DNA of 64,000 nucleotides from JAHEEL01 sp942491345 (lineage in GTDB: Bacteria > Actinomycetota > Acidimicrobiia > Spongiisociales > UBA5794): assembly GCA_942491345.1 (NCBI GenBank), contig CALOAN010000020.1, positions 310,001 through 374,000 on the forward strand, given 5' to 3'. Below the pieces are notes generated by a model. It did no database searches, was not told where the DNA came from, and was given only the letters and a program-made list of their open reading frames with translations. This document shows, piece by piece, positions 42,586-50,620 of this stretch (positions are counted from its first letter, which is position 1; each line of letters opens with the position of its first letter). Made by a program: the position numbers and the translations under genes.

Positions 42586-43013
42586 TGCCCGAGCGAGGGA
42601 GCGAGGGCGGCTTGGGGGCCCGAGTCGCGAAGATGAGGCCCACCGCCGGGGTGCCCGAGCGGAGCGAGGGGCGGGAGGGGGGCGGCTTGGGAGCCCGAGT
42701 CGCGAAGATGAGGCCCGCCGCCGGGGTGCCCGAGCGGAGCGAGGGCGGGGAGGGGGCGGCCTGGGAGCCCGAGTCGCGAAGATGGGGCCCGCCGCCGGGG
42801 TGCCCGAGCGGAGCGAGGGCGGGAGGGGGCGGCCTGGGAGCCCGAGTCGCGAAGATGGGGCCCACCGCCGGGGTGCCCGAGCGGAGCGAGGGCGGGAGGG
42901 GGCGGCCTGGGAGCCCGAGTCGCGAAGATGAGGCCCACCGCCGGGGTGCCCGAGCGGAGCGAGGGCGGGAGGGGGCGGCCTGGGAGCCCGAGTCGCGAAG
43001 ATGAGGCCCGCCG
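42585..43013. repeat. GC-rich tandem array, six units of 73-75 bp
   Basis: Units start with GTGCCCGAGCGGAGCGAGGG at 42651, 42726, 42800, 42873 and 42946, plus a shorter diverged first unit at 42585. Internal landmarks are GCCCGAGTCGCGAAGATG and ACCGCCGGGG. Units differ by only a few substitutions and by the length of G-runs. The period is not a multiple of three, so the long open frames across it on both strands are by-products of having no stop codons. There are no unique spacers, so it is not CRISPR. Confidence 0.85.
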
Positions 43014-43076
43014 CGTGTCTCGTGTCTCGTATCTCGTGTCTCGTGTCTCGTGTCTCGTGTCTCGTGTCTCGTGTCT
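43014..43076. repeat. Heptamer-period intergenic repeat, locus 3
   Basis: Nine uninterrupted copies of CGTGTCT (one CGTATCT) follow the 73-bp array directly. The unit is the same as in the right arm of locus 2, but here there is no pairing arm. Confidence 0.85.
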
Positions 43077-43083
43077 CCCCATC

Positions 43084-43101
43084 TCTCACCTCCTTCTCAG
43101 A
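43084..43101 (+). promoter_or_regulatory. Response-regulator operator candidate, exported-protein promoter
   Basis: TCTCACCTCCTTCTCAGA matches the regulator-promoter site at 14 of 18 positions and keeps CTCTCA-N5-TTCTCA at 11-nt spacing. It lies 67 nt before the ATG at 43169, a distance similar to the other two sites. Confidence 0.5.
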
Positions 43102-43168
43102 CGCGGTTCACATCCGGCTGATGTCCGCACCCGACACTGTTGTTCATGGACGAAGAAAGGAGATAGAT

Positions 43169-43705
43169 ATGAAGAGGATCTTCGTTTCCATTGCAGCCGC
43201 CGGTGTTCTGGTGGCCGGGGCGTTTGCCGCCTCAACCATTGTCGACGGGGCTGCGCTTGCGCAGACCACCGAAGCCCCGGGGGCTGAGGCGCCCGCCGAT
43301 GTGCGACCGGGCTTCCCGAAGCCCGGAGAGATCCTGGACGAGGTCCTGACGGATCTGGTCGCCGAGGGCACGCTCGATCAGGGTGATGCCGATGCCGTCA
43401 GAACTGCCGTCGAGGCACGGCACGAAGAGCTTCGTGCCGAGAGGGAGGCATGGCGTGAGGAGAACCCCGGCCGATTCGAGCGCGGCTTCAGGCGAGGCTT
43501 TGCCATGGGTGGGCTCCTGGAAGACGGAGTGATCGACGCAACCGAGCTTGCCGAGCTTCCCGACGATCATCCACTGAACGACCCCGACGGTCCCGCAGCG
43601 GAGTTCCTCGCCGACGGTCAGTTGACCCAAGACGAGCTGAGGCAACTTGGCGAACAGATGCACGAACGCCGTGCAAGCGATCGGGTTTCCTCCACCGACG
43701 CCTGA
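43169..43705 (+). CDS. Small exported acidic protein
   Basis: 178 residues from an ATG with AAAGGAG upstream. A signal peptide (FVSIAAAGVLVAGAFAAS through ALAQ) precedes a soluble helical, strongly charged protein. LTDLVAEGTLDQGDADAV and FLADGQLTQDELRQL resemble each other and loosely resemble EF-hand-like or SHOCT-like short repeats, but no intact Ca-binding loop is obvious. A candidate operator in its promoter suggests control by the adjacent MprA-like regulator, so it may be an envelope-stress or periplasmic chaperone-like protein. That is inference. Confidence 0.75.
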   Translation: MKRIFVSIAAAGVLVAGAFAASTIVDGAALAQTTEAPGAEAPADVRPGFPKPGEILDEVLTDLVAEGTLDQGDADAVRTAVEARHEELRAEREAWREENPGRFERGFRRGFAMGGLLEDGVIDATELAELPDDHPLNDPDGPAAEFLADGQLTQDELRQLGEQMHERRASDRVSSTDA

Positions 43706-43720
43706 GCGATCCGGCTGCAC

Positions 43721-43756
43721 GCGAACCCCGCAGCATCCTCCCACTGCGGGGTTCGC
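43721..43756 (+). terminator. Hairpin downstream of the exported-protein gene
   Basis: A perfect 13-bp stem (GCGAACCCCGCAG at 43721-43733 with CTGCGGGGTTCGC at 43744-43756) has a 10-nt loop and lies 15 nt past the stop codon. No T-run follows. Confidence 0.55.
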
Positions 43757-43812
43757 CCGCGCCACGGGCTTGCGGATCGCACCAAACGCACCCGGCCGAC
43801 TACCTTGGAGGC

Positions 43813-45081
43813 ATGGACGACCGAACGCTCCTCCTGCAAGCATTCCGTGCCGGCATCGCCGGCGTTGAGCCGGAGACGGCGACCGCCCGTGCTGCGGAGA
43901 ACTTCGACTTTCGCTACGCCCACAGGGTCATCGCTATTTCCGTTGGGAAGGCCGCTGTGCCGATGGCGCGCGGTCTTGCGGCCGTCGTGAACCTCGCCGA
44001 TGGCGTGATCGTGGCACCCGATCACGGCGAGGCGCCGCTTTCGTTGATCGTTGGTGGGCACCCGATACCGGACGAAGGGAGCGCCGCCGGCGCACGGCGC
44101 GCACTCGAACTCGCAGCGTCCGCTGGTCCGGAAGATGTCGTGGTGTGCCTGATCTCCGGGGGAGCGTCGTCCCTACTCGCTGCGCCGGCGCGCGGCCTGA
44201 ATCTCGATGACCTGATCGAGGCCAACCGTGCCTTGCTCGAGAGCGGAGCCGACATCGGCGATACGAATACCGTCCGGAAGCACCTGTCGGCGATCAAGGG
44301 CGGGTGGCTCGCAGCAGCAGCCGGCCCGGCACGCCTCATTACGCTCGTCCTCTCCGACGTGGTGGGTGATCCACTCGACGTCATTGGTTCTGGCCCGACA
44401 GTTCCCGATCCCACGACCTTTGGTGACGCCCTCGGCGTTGTTGAGCGCCACGGGATCTTCGACCGCCTCTCCGGCCGTGTCCTCGGCCACCTCGAGCGTG
44501 GTCGCCGCGGGCTCGTCCAAGAGACGCCCAAACAACCGCACGTGCGTCACGAGGTGGTGGTCATCGGAAGCGGTGCGGTGGCAGCGGAGGCCGCCGCAAC
44601 CTTCCTGCAGTCGCAGGAGGTTCCGGCACGGATCGTGTCGACTCGCCACACGGGTGAGGCTCGAGAGGCGGCTGTCTCGGCTTTGTCGACTGAGTCTCAC
44701 GGTGACGAGGTGTTGATATTCGCGGGCGAGACGACCGTTGTCGTGCGCGGGACCGGACGGGGAGGGCGCAACCAGGAGGCGGCCATCGCCGCCGCGCTCG
44801 AGATCGATGGGCAGCCGGTGACCTTCCTGGCTGGAGCCACGGACGGGATCGACGGGCCGACCGACGCTGCGGGCGGAGTCGTCGACGGGGGTACGATCGG
44901 GCGGGGTCTCGCTGCAAACTTCGATCCGTTCGCGGCGCTCGCCGACAACGACACCTATCCGTTCCTCGCCGCGGCCGGCGACCTCATCATGATCGGTCCG
45001 ACCGGGACGAACGTGGCGGACCTCTGGATGTTTCGACGCCGAGTTGAGACCGGGTCCCCGGACTCCGGCTATCAGCCGTAG
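43813..45081 (+). CDS. Glycerate 2-kinase (DUF4147/MOFRL)
   Basis: This 422-residue protein phosphorylates D-glycerate, typically at position 2, using ATP. The N-terminal DUF4147 domain shows VIAISVGKAAVPMARGL, VGGHPIPDEGS, CLISGGASSLLAAP and NTVRKHLSAIKGGWLA. The C-terminal MOFRL domain shows GRGGRNQEAAIAAALEI and GATDGIDGPTDAAGG. Length and motif order are normal for the TtuD/GckA family. It stands alone, so it could serve glyoxylate, serine or sugar-acid breakdown. Confidence 0.92.
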   Translation: MDDRTLLLQAFRAGIAGVEPETATARAAENFDFRYAHRVIAISVGKAAVPMARGLAAVVNLADGVIVAPDHGEAPLSLIVGGHPIPDEGSAAGARRALELAASAGPEDVVVCLISGGASSLLAAPARGLNLDDLIEANRALLESGADIGDTNTVRKHLSAIKGGWLAAAAGPARLITLVLSDVVGDPLDVIGSGPTVPDPTTFGDALGVVERHGIFDRLSGRVLGHLERGRRGLVQETPKQPHVRHEVVVIGSGAVAAEAAATFLQSQEVPARIVSTRHTGEAREAAVSALSTESHGDEVLIFAGETTVVVRGTGRGGRNQEAAIAAALEIDGQPVTFLAGATDGIDGPTDAAGGVVDGGTIGRGLAANFDPFAALADNDTYPFLAAAGDLIMIGPTGTNVADLWMFRRRVETGSPDSGYQP

Positions 45082-45127
45082 GGCGGATCGTCACTGGGTC
45101 GGTCGGAGCGCGGTTGTGTAGCCGCCG

Positions 45128-46357
45128 TCAAACGCCGAGGTTATCGAGGAAGGTGGTGATGAGGGCTTCGTAACCATCGGTGTCAGCGTTCCAGGCCAGC
45201 ACGTGCCCGACGCCCGGCGGTGTCGACAGTGTCACGATATCCGGGCGGAGGCGAGCGAGTTCGTCTGCGGGCTCCGACGGAACGGTCTTATCGCCGCTGC
45301 CCTGGATGATGAGCATCGGTGTTTGCAGATCGCGCGAGCGCTCCACATAGTCGGTGTCGTTCCAGTCGATGCCGTAGCGCCATCCCGCGATCCACTTCGC
45401 AACCGAGGTGAGGCTCTGGGGCACCGGGATCGACGTCAGCGGCAGAGACGTCTGGTCCGCTGCATGATCGATGATCGATCCGAGATTGAGCACCGGGCTA
45501 TCGAGGATGACGGCCGCCGTTTGGGAGCGAAGCGGCGACTCGAGGAGGAACGACAGCACGTTTGCGCCTCCCATGGAGTAGCCGACGATGATCACATTGC
45601 GCCCGCCCCTGGATCGTGCGTGTCGTGTGGCTGATGCGACGTCCTTCCACTCCGTGACGCCGTACTGGTAGGTGCCCGACGGGTCGGGTGGTGCGCCCGG
45701 GTCGTTGCGGTAGTCGATCACCATTGCGTGGTAGCCGCGCTCCACAGCAAGAGGGAGCAGGCGCAGGGCTTCGTTCTTGGGAGCGCCTTTTCCGTGGACG
45801 AAGATCATCCACGTATCGGATGATCCCTCCACGTACCACGCGTCGGCATTCCCTCCCTCGACTTGGTACGTGATCTCGCTGAAGGGAATTCCGAGTGCCG
45901 TCCGGGGGTCCCCGGACCAGATGTAGGAGTCGAGCCGTACCGAGGATCCCGGCGCCGGAATCGGCTCGTCGGGGACGCGTGTGCGGAACACCGTCGATTG
46001 TCCGCCCGCGGTGTCGGAGCTGACAATGCCGTCGACGAGGCTCTCGCCGGATTCCCACATCAAGCCGAACCGGCCGTCGTCGAGCAGATTCGCTGCGTTT
46101 TCGTCACCGCGCAATACGAGCGCCTCTGCTTCGCCGCGGTCAAAGGTGATATCGAAATCTCCAACCTCGGGAGGTTGCACCTGGATGGCGCCCGAGTAGA
46201 TCTCGCCTGAGAAGTACCAACCCCCGATGGCGTAGAACGCGAGGACGAGGATCAGGATGAGAACGATCAGCCATACGACGATGTTCCACGGCCGGAGCTT
46301 CCGAGTGCGAACACCGGCGCGAGATACAACTGAAGTCTCCGTCGAACTCGTCATCAA
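45128..46357 (-). CDS. Membrane-anchored alpha/beta hydrolase
   Basis: This 409-residue protein has one N-terminal helix (about 24-47, VVWLIVLILILVLAF) and an extracytoplasmic hydrolase domain. Landmarks are WMIFVHGKGAPK, VIDYRNDPGAPP, the nucleophile elbow VGYSMGGANV (Ser261), IQGSGDKTVP and GVGHVLAW (His). A ~100-residue unassigned region lies between the anchor and the hydrolase fold. It resembles secreted BAAT/dienelactone-hydrolase-like esterases. Substrate unknown. Confidence 0.85.
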   Translation of the reverse strand: MMTSSTETSVVSRAGVRTRKLRPWNIVVWLIVLILILVLAFYAIGGWYFSGEIYSGAIQVQPPEVGDFDITFDRGEAEALVLRGDENAANLLDDGRFGLMWESGESLVDGIVSSDTAGGQSTVFRTRVPDEPIPAPGSSVRLDSYIWSGDPRTALGIPFSEITYQVEGGNADAWYVEGSSDTWMIFVHGKGAPKNEALRLLPLAVERGYHAMVIDYRNDPGAPPDPSGTYQYGVTEWKDVASATRHARSRGGRNVIIVGYSMGGANVLSFLLESPLRSQTAAVILDSPVLNLGSIIDHAADQTSLPLTSIPVPQSLTSVAKWIAGWRYGIDWNDTDYVERSRDLQTPMLIIQGSGDKTVPSEPADELARLRPDIVTLSTPPGVGHVLAWNADTDGYEALITTFLDNLGV

Positions 46358-46420
46358 GCCCCCGGCGTCAGGGTCGGTGCGATACCGAGGCTAACGCTCG
46401 GGGAGGCAGTCCGCCGTCAA

Positions 46421-46882
46421 TCAGGGCCCGGGAATCGGAGAGTCGGGAGGTATGCGCTCCCACCGCAGCCGGTTGACCGCCGTCCGCCCGCCGTCGGTCT
46501 TCGTCGGCGGGGTTGACAGGACGAGGTCGTATCCGCGTTCGGACGGGACCCATTCGATCAGTCGTCGCTCGGTCGTGCCGACCCAATTCGGCATGAGGCT
46601 CAGTTCGATGTGGTGGAGTACGTCGTCGCCATCCATCGAGTAGGAACCGGCATAGCTGAGATAACCGGCGGCTGCGGCCGCTCGAATGTCGATGGGGGCG
46701 GCGCTCAGGGTCCGCGTGGGTGCCGGCGGACGCCCGTGGCTCATGAGCGAAGCCGTCATGCGCCCGTCCTCGGTGTACGTCAAGAGACCACCCGGGTTTC
46801 CGCCCCACGGCCGCGTTGGCCGCGAGTCGTCAACGGTGAACGTCCACTCGACGAGTCGCCAGGTTCCGATGAGGCTCTTCAT
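46421..46882 (-). CDS. Lipocalin-like domain protein
   Basis: 153 residues starting MKSLIGTWRLVEWTF. The GTWRLV entry, GGLLTYTEDGRMTASLM, the tyrosine-containing YLSYAGSYSMDGDDVLHHIE strand pair and the NWVGTTERRLIEW repeat match the lipocalin_5-type family. These are small beta-barrels thought to bind hydrophobic ligands. No signal peptide is seen. It is convergent with no neighbour and not in an operon. Confidence 0.8.
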   Translation of the reverse strand: MKSLIGTWRLVEWTFTVDDSRPTRPWGGNPGGLLTYTEDGRMTASLMSHGRPPAPTRTLSAAPIDIRAAAAAGYLSYAGSYSMDGDDVLHHIELSLMPNWVGTTERRLIEWVPSERGYDLVLSTPPTKTDGGRTAVNRLRWERIPPDSPIPGP

Positions 46883-46984
46883 CGGTCAGACCCTATGCGT
46901 GCGCGCTTCGCTTCGGGAGGCAACTTCGCGTCGGGCCGGGTCCGACGAGTCGGAGCTCCGCCGAGTTCTGGCAAGGGGCGGAGG

Positions 46985-47338
46985 CTACGAGGCGATGGCC
47001 CGATTGTCCCCGTCAACGGGGATCACGATCGGTGTGGGTGCATTGGCGCCATCCGGGATATCGGCGTATCGGAATGTCATGATGATTACGAGATCACCCG
47101 GCATCCCGAGCCGTGCTGCGGCACCATTGAGGCCGACAACTCCCGAACCTCGCGCCCCCTCGATGGCGTAGGTCGTGAATCGCTCGCCGTTGTTGACGTT
47201 GACCACATGAATGACTTCGTGGTCGGCGATCGCCGCCGCATCCATGAGATCGCGGTCGAGGGTCAGGGAACCTTCGTAATGGAGGTCGGTTCGGGTGATC
47301 GTAGCTCGGTGGATCTTCGAGCGGAGGAACTGGCGCAC
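46985..47338 (-). CDS. panD: Aspartate 1-decarboxylase
   Basis: This 117-residue proenzyme makes beta-alanine from aspartate for pantothenate and coenzyme A. The start is a GTG at 47338 (VRQFLRSKIHRATITRTDL); the frame extends to 47497 without family similarity. The self-cleavage site is Gly23-Ser24 (YEGSLTLD), producing the pyruvoyl group. HVVNVNNGERFTTYAIEG and RGSGVVGLNGAAARL complete the barrel. It is divergent from the iron-uptake operon, sharing the 114-nt gap. Confidence 0.94.
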   Translation of the reverse strand: MRQFLRSKIHRATITRTDLHYEGSLTLDRDLMDAAAIADHEVIHVVNVNNGERFTTYAIEGARGSGVVGLNGAAARLGMPGDLVIIMTFRYADIPDGANAPTPIVIPVDGDNRAIAS

Positions 47339-47446
47339 GTGGTGACTCCCTGTAACTGGTGAATCCCTGGGTTGAGAATGGTACCGGGGCGGGGCAGCAA
47401 TTCGATCGGTGGTCGCCGGCTCGATGCCTCTGGTAGAGGTGTAAGA

Positions 47447-47460
47447 TGAGGCATGCCTAA
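47447..47460. promoter_or_regulatory. DtxR-type operator candidate
   Basis: TGAGGCATGCCTAA is a near-perfect palindrome (core AGGCATGCCT) of the T-A-G-G...C-C-T-A type bound by DtxR/IdeR/MntR regulators. It covers the upstream ATG of the regulator gene at 47453, so iron-dependent autorepression of the feo operon is likely, and the ATG at 47486 may be the true start. Confidence 0.6.
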
Positions 47461-47485
47461 ACATTTGGCGCGAGATTCCGTAGGT

Positions 47486-48157
47486 ATGACTCAACACGCT
47501 CAGGACACGTCAGAAGCAGAGGAGATGTACCTCATCACGATCGCTCGCGCAGTCGAGGACGGGCATCCTGAGCCGGTCCCGGTATCGCACGCAGCCCGTG
47601 AACTCGACGTCTCCGGCGTGTCGGCCAACCAAATGATACGAAAGCTCGCCGGCCGCGGGTATGTGGAGTATGAGCCGTATCAGGGTGTCACGCTCACCGA
47701 GTCAGGCCGCGTGGTGGCCTCATCGATTCTCCGCAGGCGGCGTCTCTGGGGTGTGTTCCTCTCCGAGCAGCTCGGCCTGACACCCGAACGTGCAGACGAG
47801 GTGGCCTGCGACCTCGAACACATCACCCCTGATGATGTGGCAGATCTCCTTTCCGGATACCTCGGCGATCCCGCGTCCGGACCCTGGGGACATACGATTC
47901 CCAACGGAGGGAGCGCGCCGGTGCCCCCTCCAACGGTGCGCCTCGACGCGGTCCCTGCCGGGGAGCGACGGTCCGTGGTGGGCCTGAATCTCCCGGACGA
48001 ACCTCGCCGGTTTCTCGAGACGCAGGGGATTGTTCCAGGGGCATACGTCGAGGTCATCGGTGTCGGCGGCACCGGCGATCGGCTGGTTTCAGTCGGCGGC
48101 ACGACCTGCCACCTCGCCGTCGATCTGGTTTCCGGTATCGCGGTGAGCGCTCGATGA
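47486..48157 (+). CDS. DtxR-family metal-dependent transcriptional regulator
   Basis: 223 residues from the ATG at 47486 (MTQHAQDTSEAEEMYLITIA); an ATG at 47453 would add 11 residues but lies inside the operator palindrome. The N-terminal winged helix (VSHAARELDVSGVSANQMIRKLAGRGYV) is followed by the metal-binding dimer domain (ILRRRRLWGVFLSEQLGL, DEVACDLEHITPDDVADLL) and a C-terminal FeoA/SH3-like domain. It likely senses Fe(II) or Mn(II). It is the first gene of dtxR-feoA-feoB(N)-feoB(C)-feoC, with 4-nt overlaps throughout. Confidence 0.9.
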   Translation: MTQHAQDTSEAEEMYLITIARAVEDGHPEPVPVSHAARELDVSGVSANQMIRKLAGRGYVEYEPYQGVTLTESGRVVASSILRRRRLWGVFLSEQLGLTPERADEVACDLEHITPDDVADLLSGYLGDPASGPWGHTIPNGGSAPVPPPTVRLDAVPAGERRSVVGLNLPDEPRRFLETQGIVPGAYVEVIGVGGTGDRLVSVGGTTCHLAVDLVSGIAVSAR

Positions 48158-48396
48158 CTCCTCAGACGATCCCGCTCGGTGAGCTCCCGATGGGCCGATC
48201 GGCCACGGTTGTGCGCTTCCCGTCGAGCAACGGCAGTCGTCGGTTCGTCGAGATGGGTCTGATCCCTGGAGTGGAGGTCACGGCGATTCGGGTGGCACCG
48301 CTCGGCGACCCCGTGGAGTTTGCCGTGATGGGCTCGAGGATCTCAATCCGAAGGTCGGACGCCGACGCGATCCTCGTCAGGGTGGACGATCAATGA
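48154..48396 (+). CDS. feoA: Ferrous iron transport protein A
   Basis: 80 residues forming an SH3-like FeoA domain: IPLGELPMGRSATVVRF, RRFVEMGLIPGVEVTAIRVAPL (FeoA signature of the RL..MGL type) and PVEFAVMGSRISIRRSDADAILV. It overlaps both neighbours by 4 nt. FeoA supports FeoB-dependent Fe(II) uptake at the membrane's cytosolic side. Confidence 0.92.
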   Translation: MTPQTIPLGELPMGRSATVVRFPSSNGSRRFVEMGLIPGVEVTAIRVAPLGDPVEFAVMGSRISIRRSDADAILVRVDDQ

Positions 48397-48917
48397 GCTA
48401 CTCGTCGACTACTGCGCGGGTTATCGCCCTTGCGGGGAACCCCAACACCGGCAAGTCGTCGATCTTCAACAAGCTGACCGGCGCGAAGCAGCACGTCGGC
48501 AACTGGCCGGGTAAGACCGTTGAACGAGTCGACGGCCGTTTTGCCCACGACGGCGACGAATTCAACCTCGTTGACCTGCCGGGGACGTATAGCCTCAACG
48601 CATCCTCCCCCGAGGAGATGATTGCGAGGGATTTCCTCGTTGGCAGCGATCCGGACGGTGCGGTCGTTGTCGTGGACGCAGCGAATCTGGAACGGAATCT
48701 CTACCTCGCGATTCAGGTGCTCGAGATCGGCGTTCCGACGGTGGTTGCGATCAACATGAGCGATGTTGCGCGGTCGCGCGGACTCGAGATCGATCCAAGT
48801 GTTTTGTCAGAACTTCTCGAAGCGCCGGCGGTTGCCACGGTGGCGAGAACGGGCAAGGGTCTCGATGAATTGCGCGATGTCATTGCGGCGACGTGTGTTC
48901 GCGAGGAGTCACGATGA
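48393..48917 (+). CDS. feoB: FeoB GTPase domain as a separate protein
   Basis: 174 residues that hold only the soluble G domain of FeoB: G1 AGNPNTGKSSIF, switch region HVGNWPGKTVER, G3 DLPGTYSLN and G4 INMSD, then a short helical linker. In the usual FeoB (about 700-800 residues) this is fused to the membrane part. Here a true stop overlaps the next start (ATGA), so the channel and the G protein are made as two coupled polypeptides. It should control Fe(II) passage by GTP hydrolysis. Confidence 0.92.
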   Translation: MSYSSTTARVIALAGNPNTGKSSIFNKLTGAKQHVGNWPGKTVERVDGRFAHDGDEFNLVDLPGTYSLNASSPEEMIARDFLVGSDPDGAVVVVDAANLERNLYLAIQVLEIGVPTVVAINMSDVARSRGLEIDPSVLSELLEAPAVATVARTGKGLDELRDVIAATCVREESR

Positions 48918-50620
48918 ACGGATTCATCGTTGACTATGGCCCAGACGTCGAATCCGCCATCGCTCGGCTTGTTGATCAGATCGATCAGACACCGGCGGTC
49001 AACGCCCGGTATTCCCCGCGCTGGCTGGCAACGGCGCTCCTCGATGAAGATCCCGGACTCGCCGAGCCGCTCCTATGGCTTGAAGGTGGGCCCGAGTTGA
49101 TCGTCACCCGGGACCGGCTTCTCGAGGGCCTGCGCCGCGAACTGGGCGACAGTGCCGATACCGCAATCGCAGCCGCTCGATTCCAGACCGCAAATACGAT
49201 TGCCCGCGCTGCCACGAGCGAGTCGACGCACCATTCGCGCGATCGCACCGACCGGATCGATGCCGTCCTCACCAATCGCTACCTCGGTATTCCGATCTTC
49301 CTTGCGTTGATGTGGGCCGTGTTCAAGATCACGACCGACATCGCTGGAGCCTTCCTCGACTGGATCGATGTGGCCGTCTCGGGGCCGATCGCTCATTTTG
49401 GGGAGAGCCTCGTCTCGATGGTGGGGCTGGGCGGTACGTGGGTTGAGAGTCTGGTGGTTGACGGCATCATCCCTGGCGTCGGCGCCGTGCTGGTCTTTGT
49501 TCCCATCCTCATGGCGTTGTATCTCGCCCTCGCGTTTCTCGAAGACACCGGCTACATGGCCCGTGCAGCGTTCGTCATGGATCGCGTGATGCGCGGTGTC
49601 GGTCTCCAAGGGAAGGCCTTCCTGCCGATGCTCGTCGGCTTCGGGTGCACCGTACCCGCTGTCTACGCGACCCGGACCCTCGAAGATGAGCGGGATCGAG
49701 TACTCACCAGCCTCCTCGTGCCGTTCATGAGTTGCGGGGCGCGCCTGCCGGTGTACGTGCTGATATCGGCCGTCTTCTTCCCCAACTACGCAGGGCTGGT
49801 CGTCTTCGGGATGTACCTCCTCGGAATCCTGGTTGCGCTCGCCATCGGACTCGTGCTCAAACGGACCCTGCTGCCGGTGACATCACATGCACCCACGATC
49901 ATGGAGATGCCGCCCTACCGGCTGCCCACCCCGCGGACGATCTGGTTCCACACCTGGACGCGAGTCACGGCGTTCATAGGCGGCGCCGGCTCCATCATTT
50001 TCGGAACCATGATCGTCGTTTGGTTCCTCATGTCGATCCCGATTGGTGGGAGTGGGAGCTTCGCCGACACCGATGTCGACGATTCCGCATTCGCGACGGT
50101 GTCCGGTGTTGTCGCCCCCGCGTTCGAACCGGCCGGATTCGGAACGTGGGAGGCGGCTGGGTCTCTCCTCACCGGGTTCGTCGCCAAGGAGGTCGTCGTT
50201 GGGACGATGGCCCAGGTGTACGGCGTCGACGACGCTGAAGGATCCGGGCCGTCCCCGTCGATCGGCGACTCCGTACGCGAGATCGGAACCGGGTTCGCCG
50301 GAGCCGTCATTGGGGCACTGAAGGCCACACCGGGGATCATCGGGATCGACCTCACCGATGCTGACGAGGCCGAAGAACCCTCGAGCCTCATGGCATCGAT
50401 TCGCACCAGTTTCGCTGAGTCGAGCGGGGGCCACGGTGCCGCGGCGGCCCTCGCCTTCCTTGTGTTCGTTCTCCTCTATACCCCGTGCATGGCGGCGGTC
50501 GCTGCAATCCGTCAGGAAACGGGCACTCGGTGGATGTGGCTCAGCATCGTGGGCCAGACGGCCATAGCGTGGGCGTTCGCGGTGGTCGTGTTCCAGGGGG
50601 CCAGGGTGATTGGACTGTGA
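48914..50620 (+). CDS. feoB: FeoB membrane permease domain as a separate protein
   Basis: 568 residues from an ATG with GAGGAG upstream. An N-terminal helical region (about 1-115, the FeoB guanine-dissociation-inhibitor-like part) precedes the membrane domain with two Gate regions. The conserved Cys motifs GFGCTVPAVYATRTL and PFMSCGARLPVYVL are both intact. A C-terminal core with FVAKEVVVGTMAQVYG and LYTPCMAAVAAIRQE follows. It forms the Fe(II) pathway with the separate G-domain protein encoded just upstream. Confidence 0.93.
   Translation: MNGFIVDYGPDVESAIARLVDQIDQTPAVNARYSPRWLATALLDEDPGLAEPLLWLEGGPELIVTRDRLLEGLRRELGDSADTAIAAARFQTANTIARAATSESTHHSRDRTDRIDAVLTNRYLGIPIFLALMWAVFKITTDIAGAFLDWIDVAVSGPIAHFGESLVSMVGLGGTWVESLVVDGIIPGVGAVLVFVPILMALYLALAFLEDTGYMARAAFVMDRVMRGVGLQGKAFLPMLVGFGCTVPAVYATRTLEDERDRVLTSLLVPFMSCGARLPVYVLISAVFFPNYAGLVVFGMYLLGILVALAIGLVLKRTLLPVTSHAPTIMEMPPYRLPTPRTIWFHTWTRVTAFIGGAGSIIFGTMIVVWFLMSIPIGGSGSFADTDVDDSAFATVSGVVAPAFEPAGFGTWEAAGSLLTGFVAKEVVVGTMAQVYGVDDAEGSGPSPSIGDSVREIGTGFAGAVIGALKATPGIIGIDLTDADEAEEPSSLMASIRTSFAESSGGHGAAAALAFLVFVLLYTPCMAAVAAIRQETGTRWMWLSIVGQTAIAWAFAVVVFQGARVIGL

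Noticed and set aside
42585..43076. CRISPR array
   Set aside because: Units are contiguous near-identical 73-75 bp and 7 bp repeats with no unique spacers, and there are no cas genes.
42420..43089. Several long open frames across the tandem array on both strands
   Set aside because: The array lacks stop codons in all frames because of its base composition, the unit length is not a multiple of three, and there is no ribosome site or homology.
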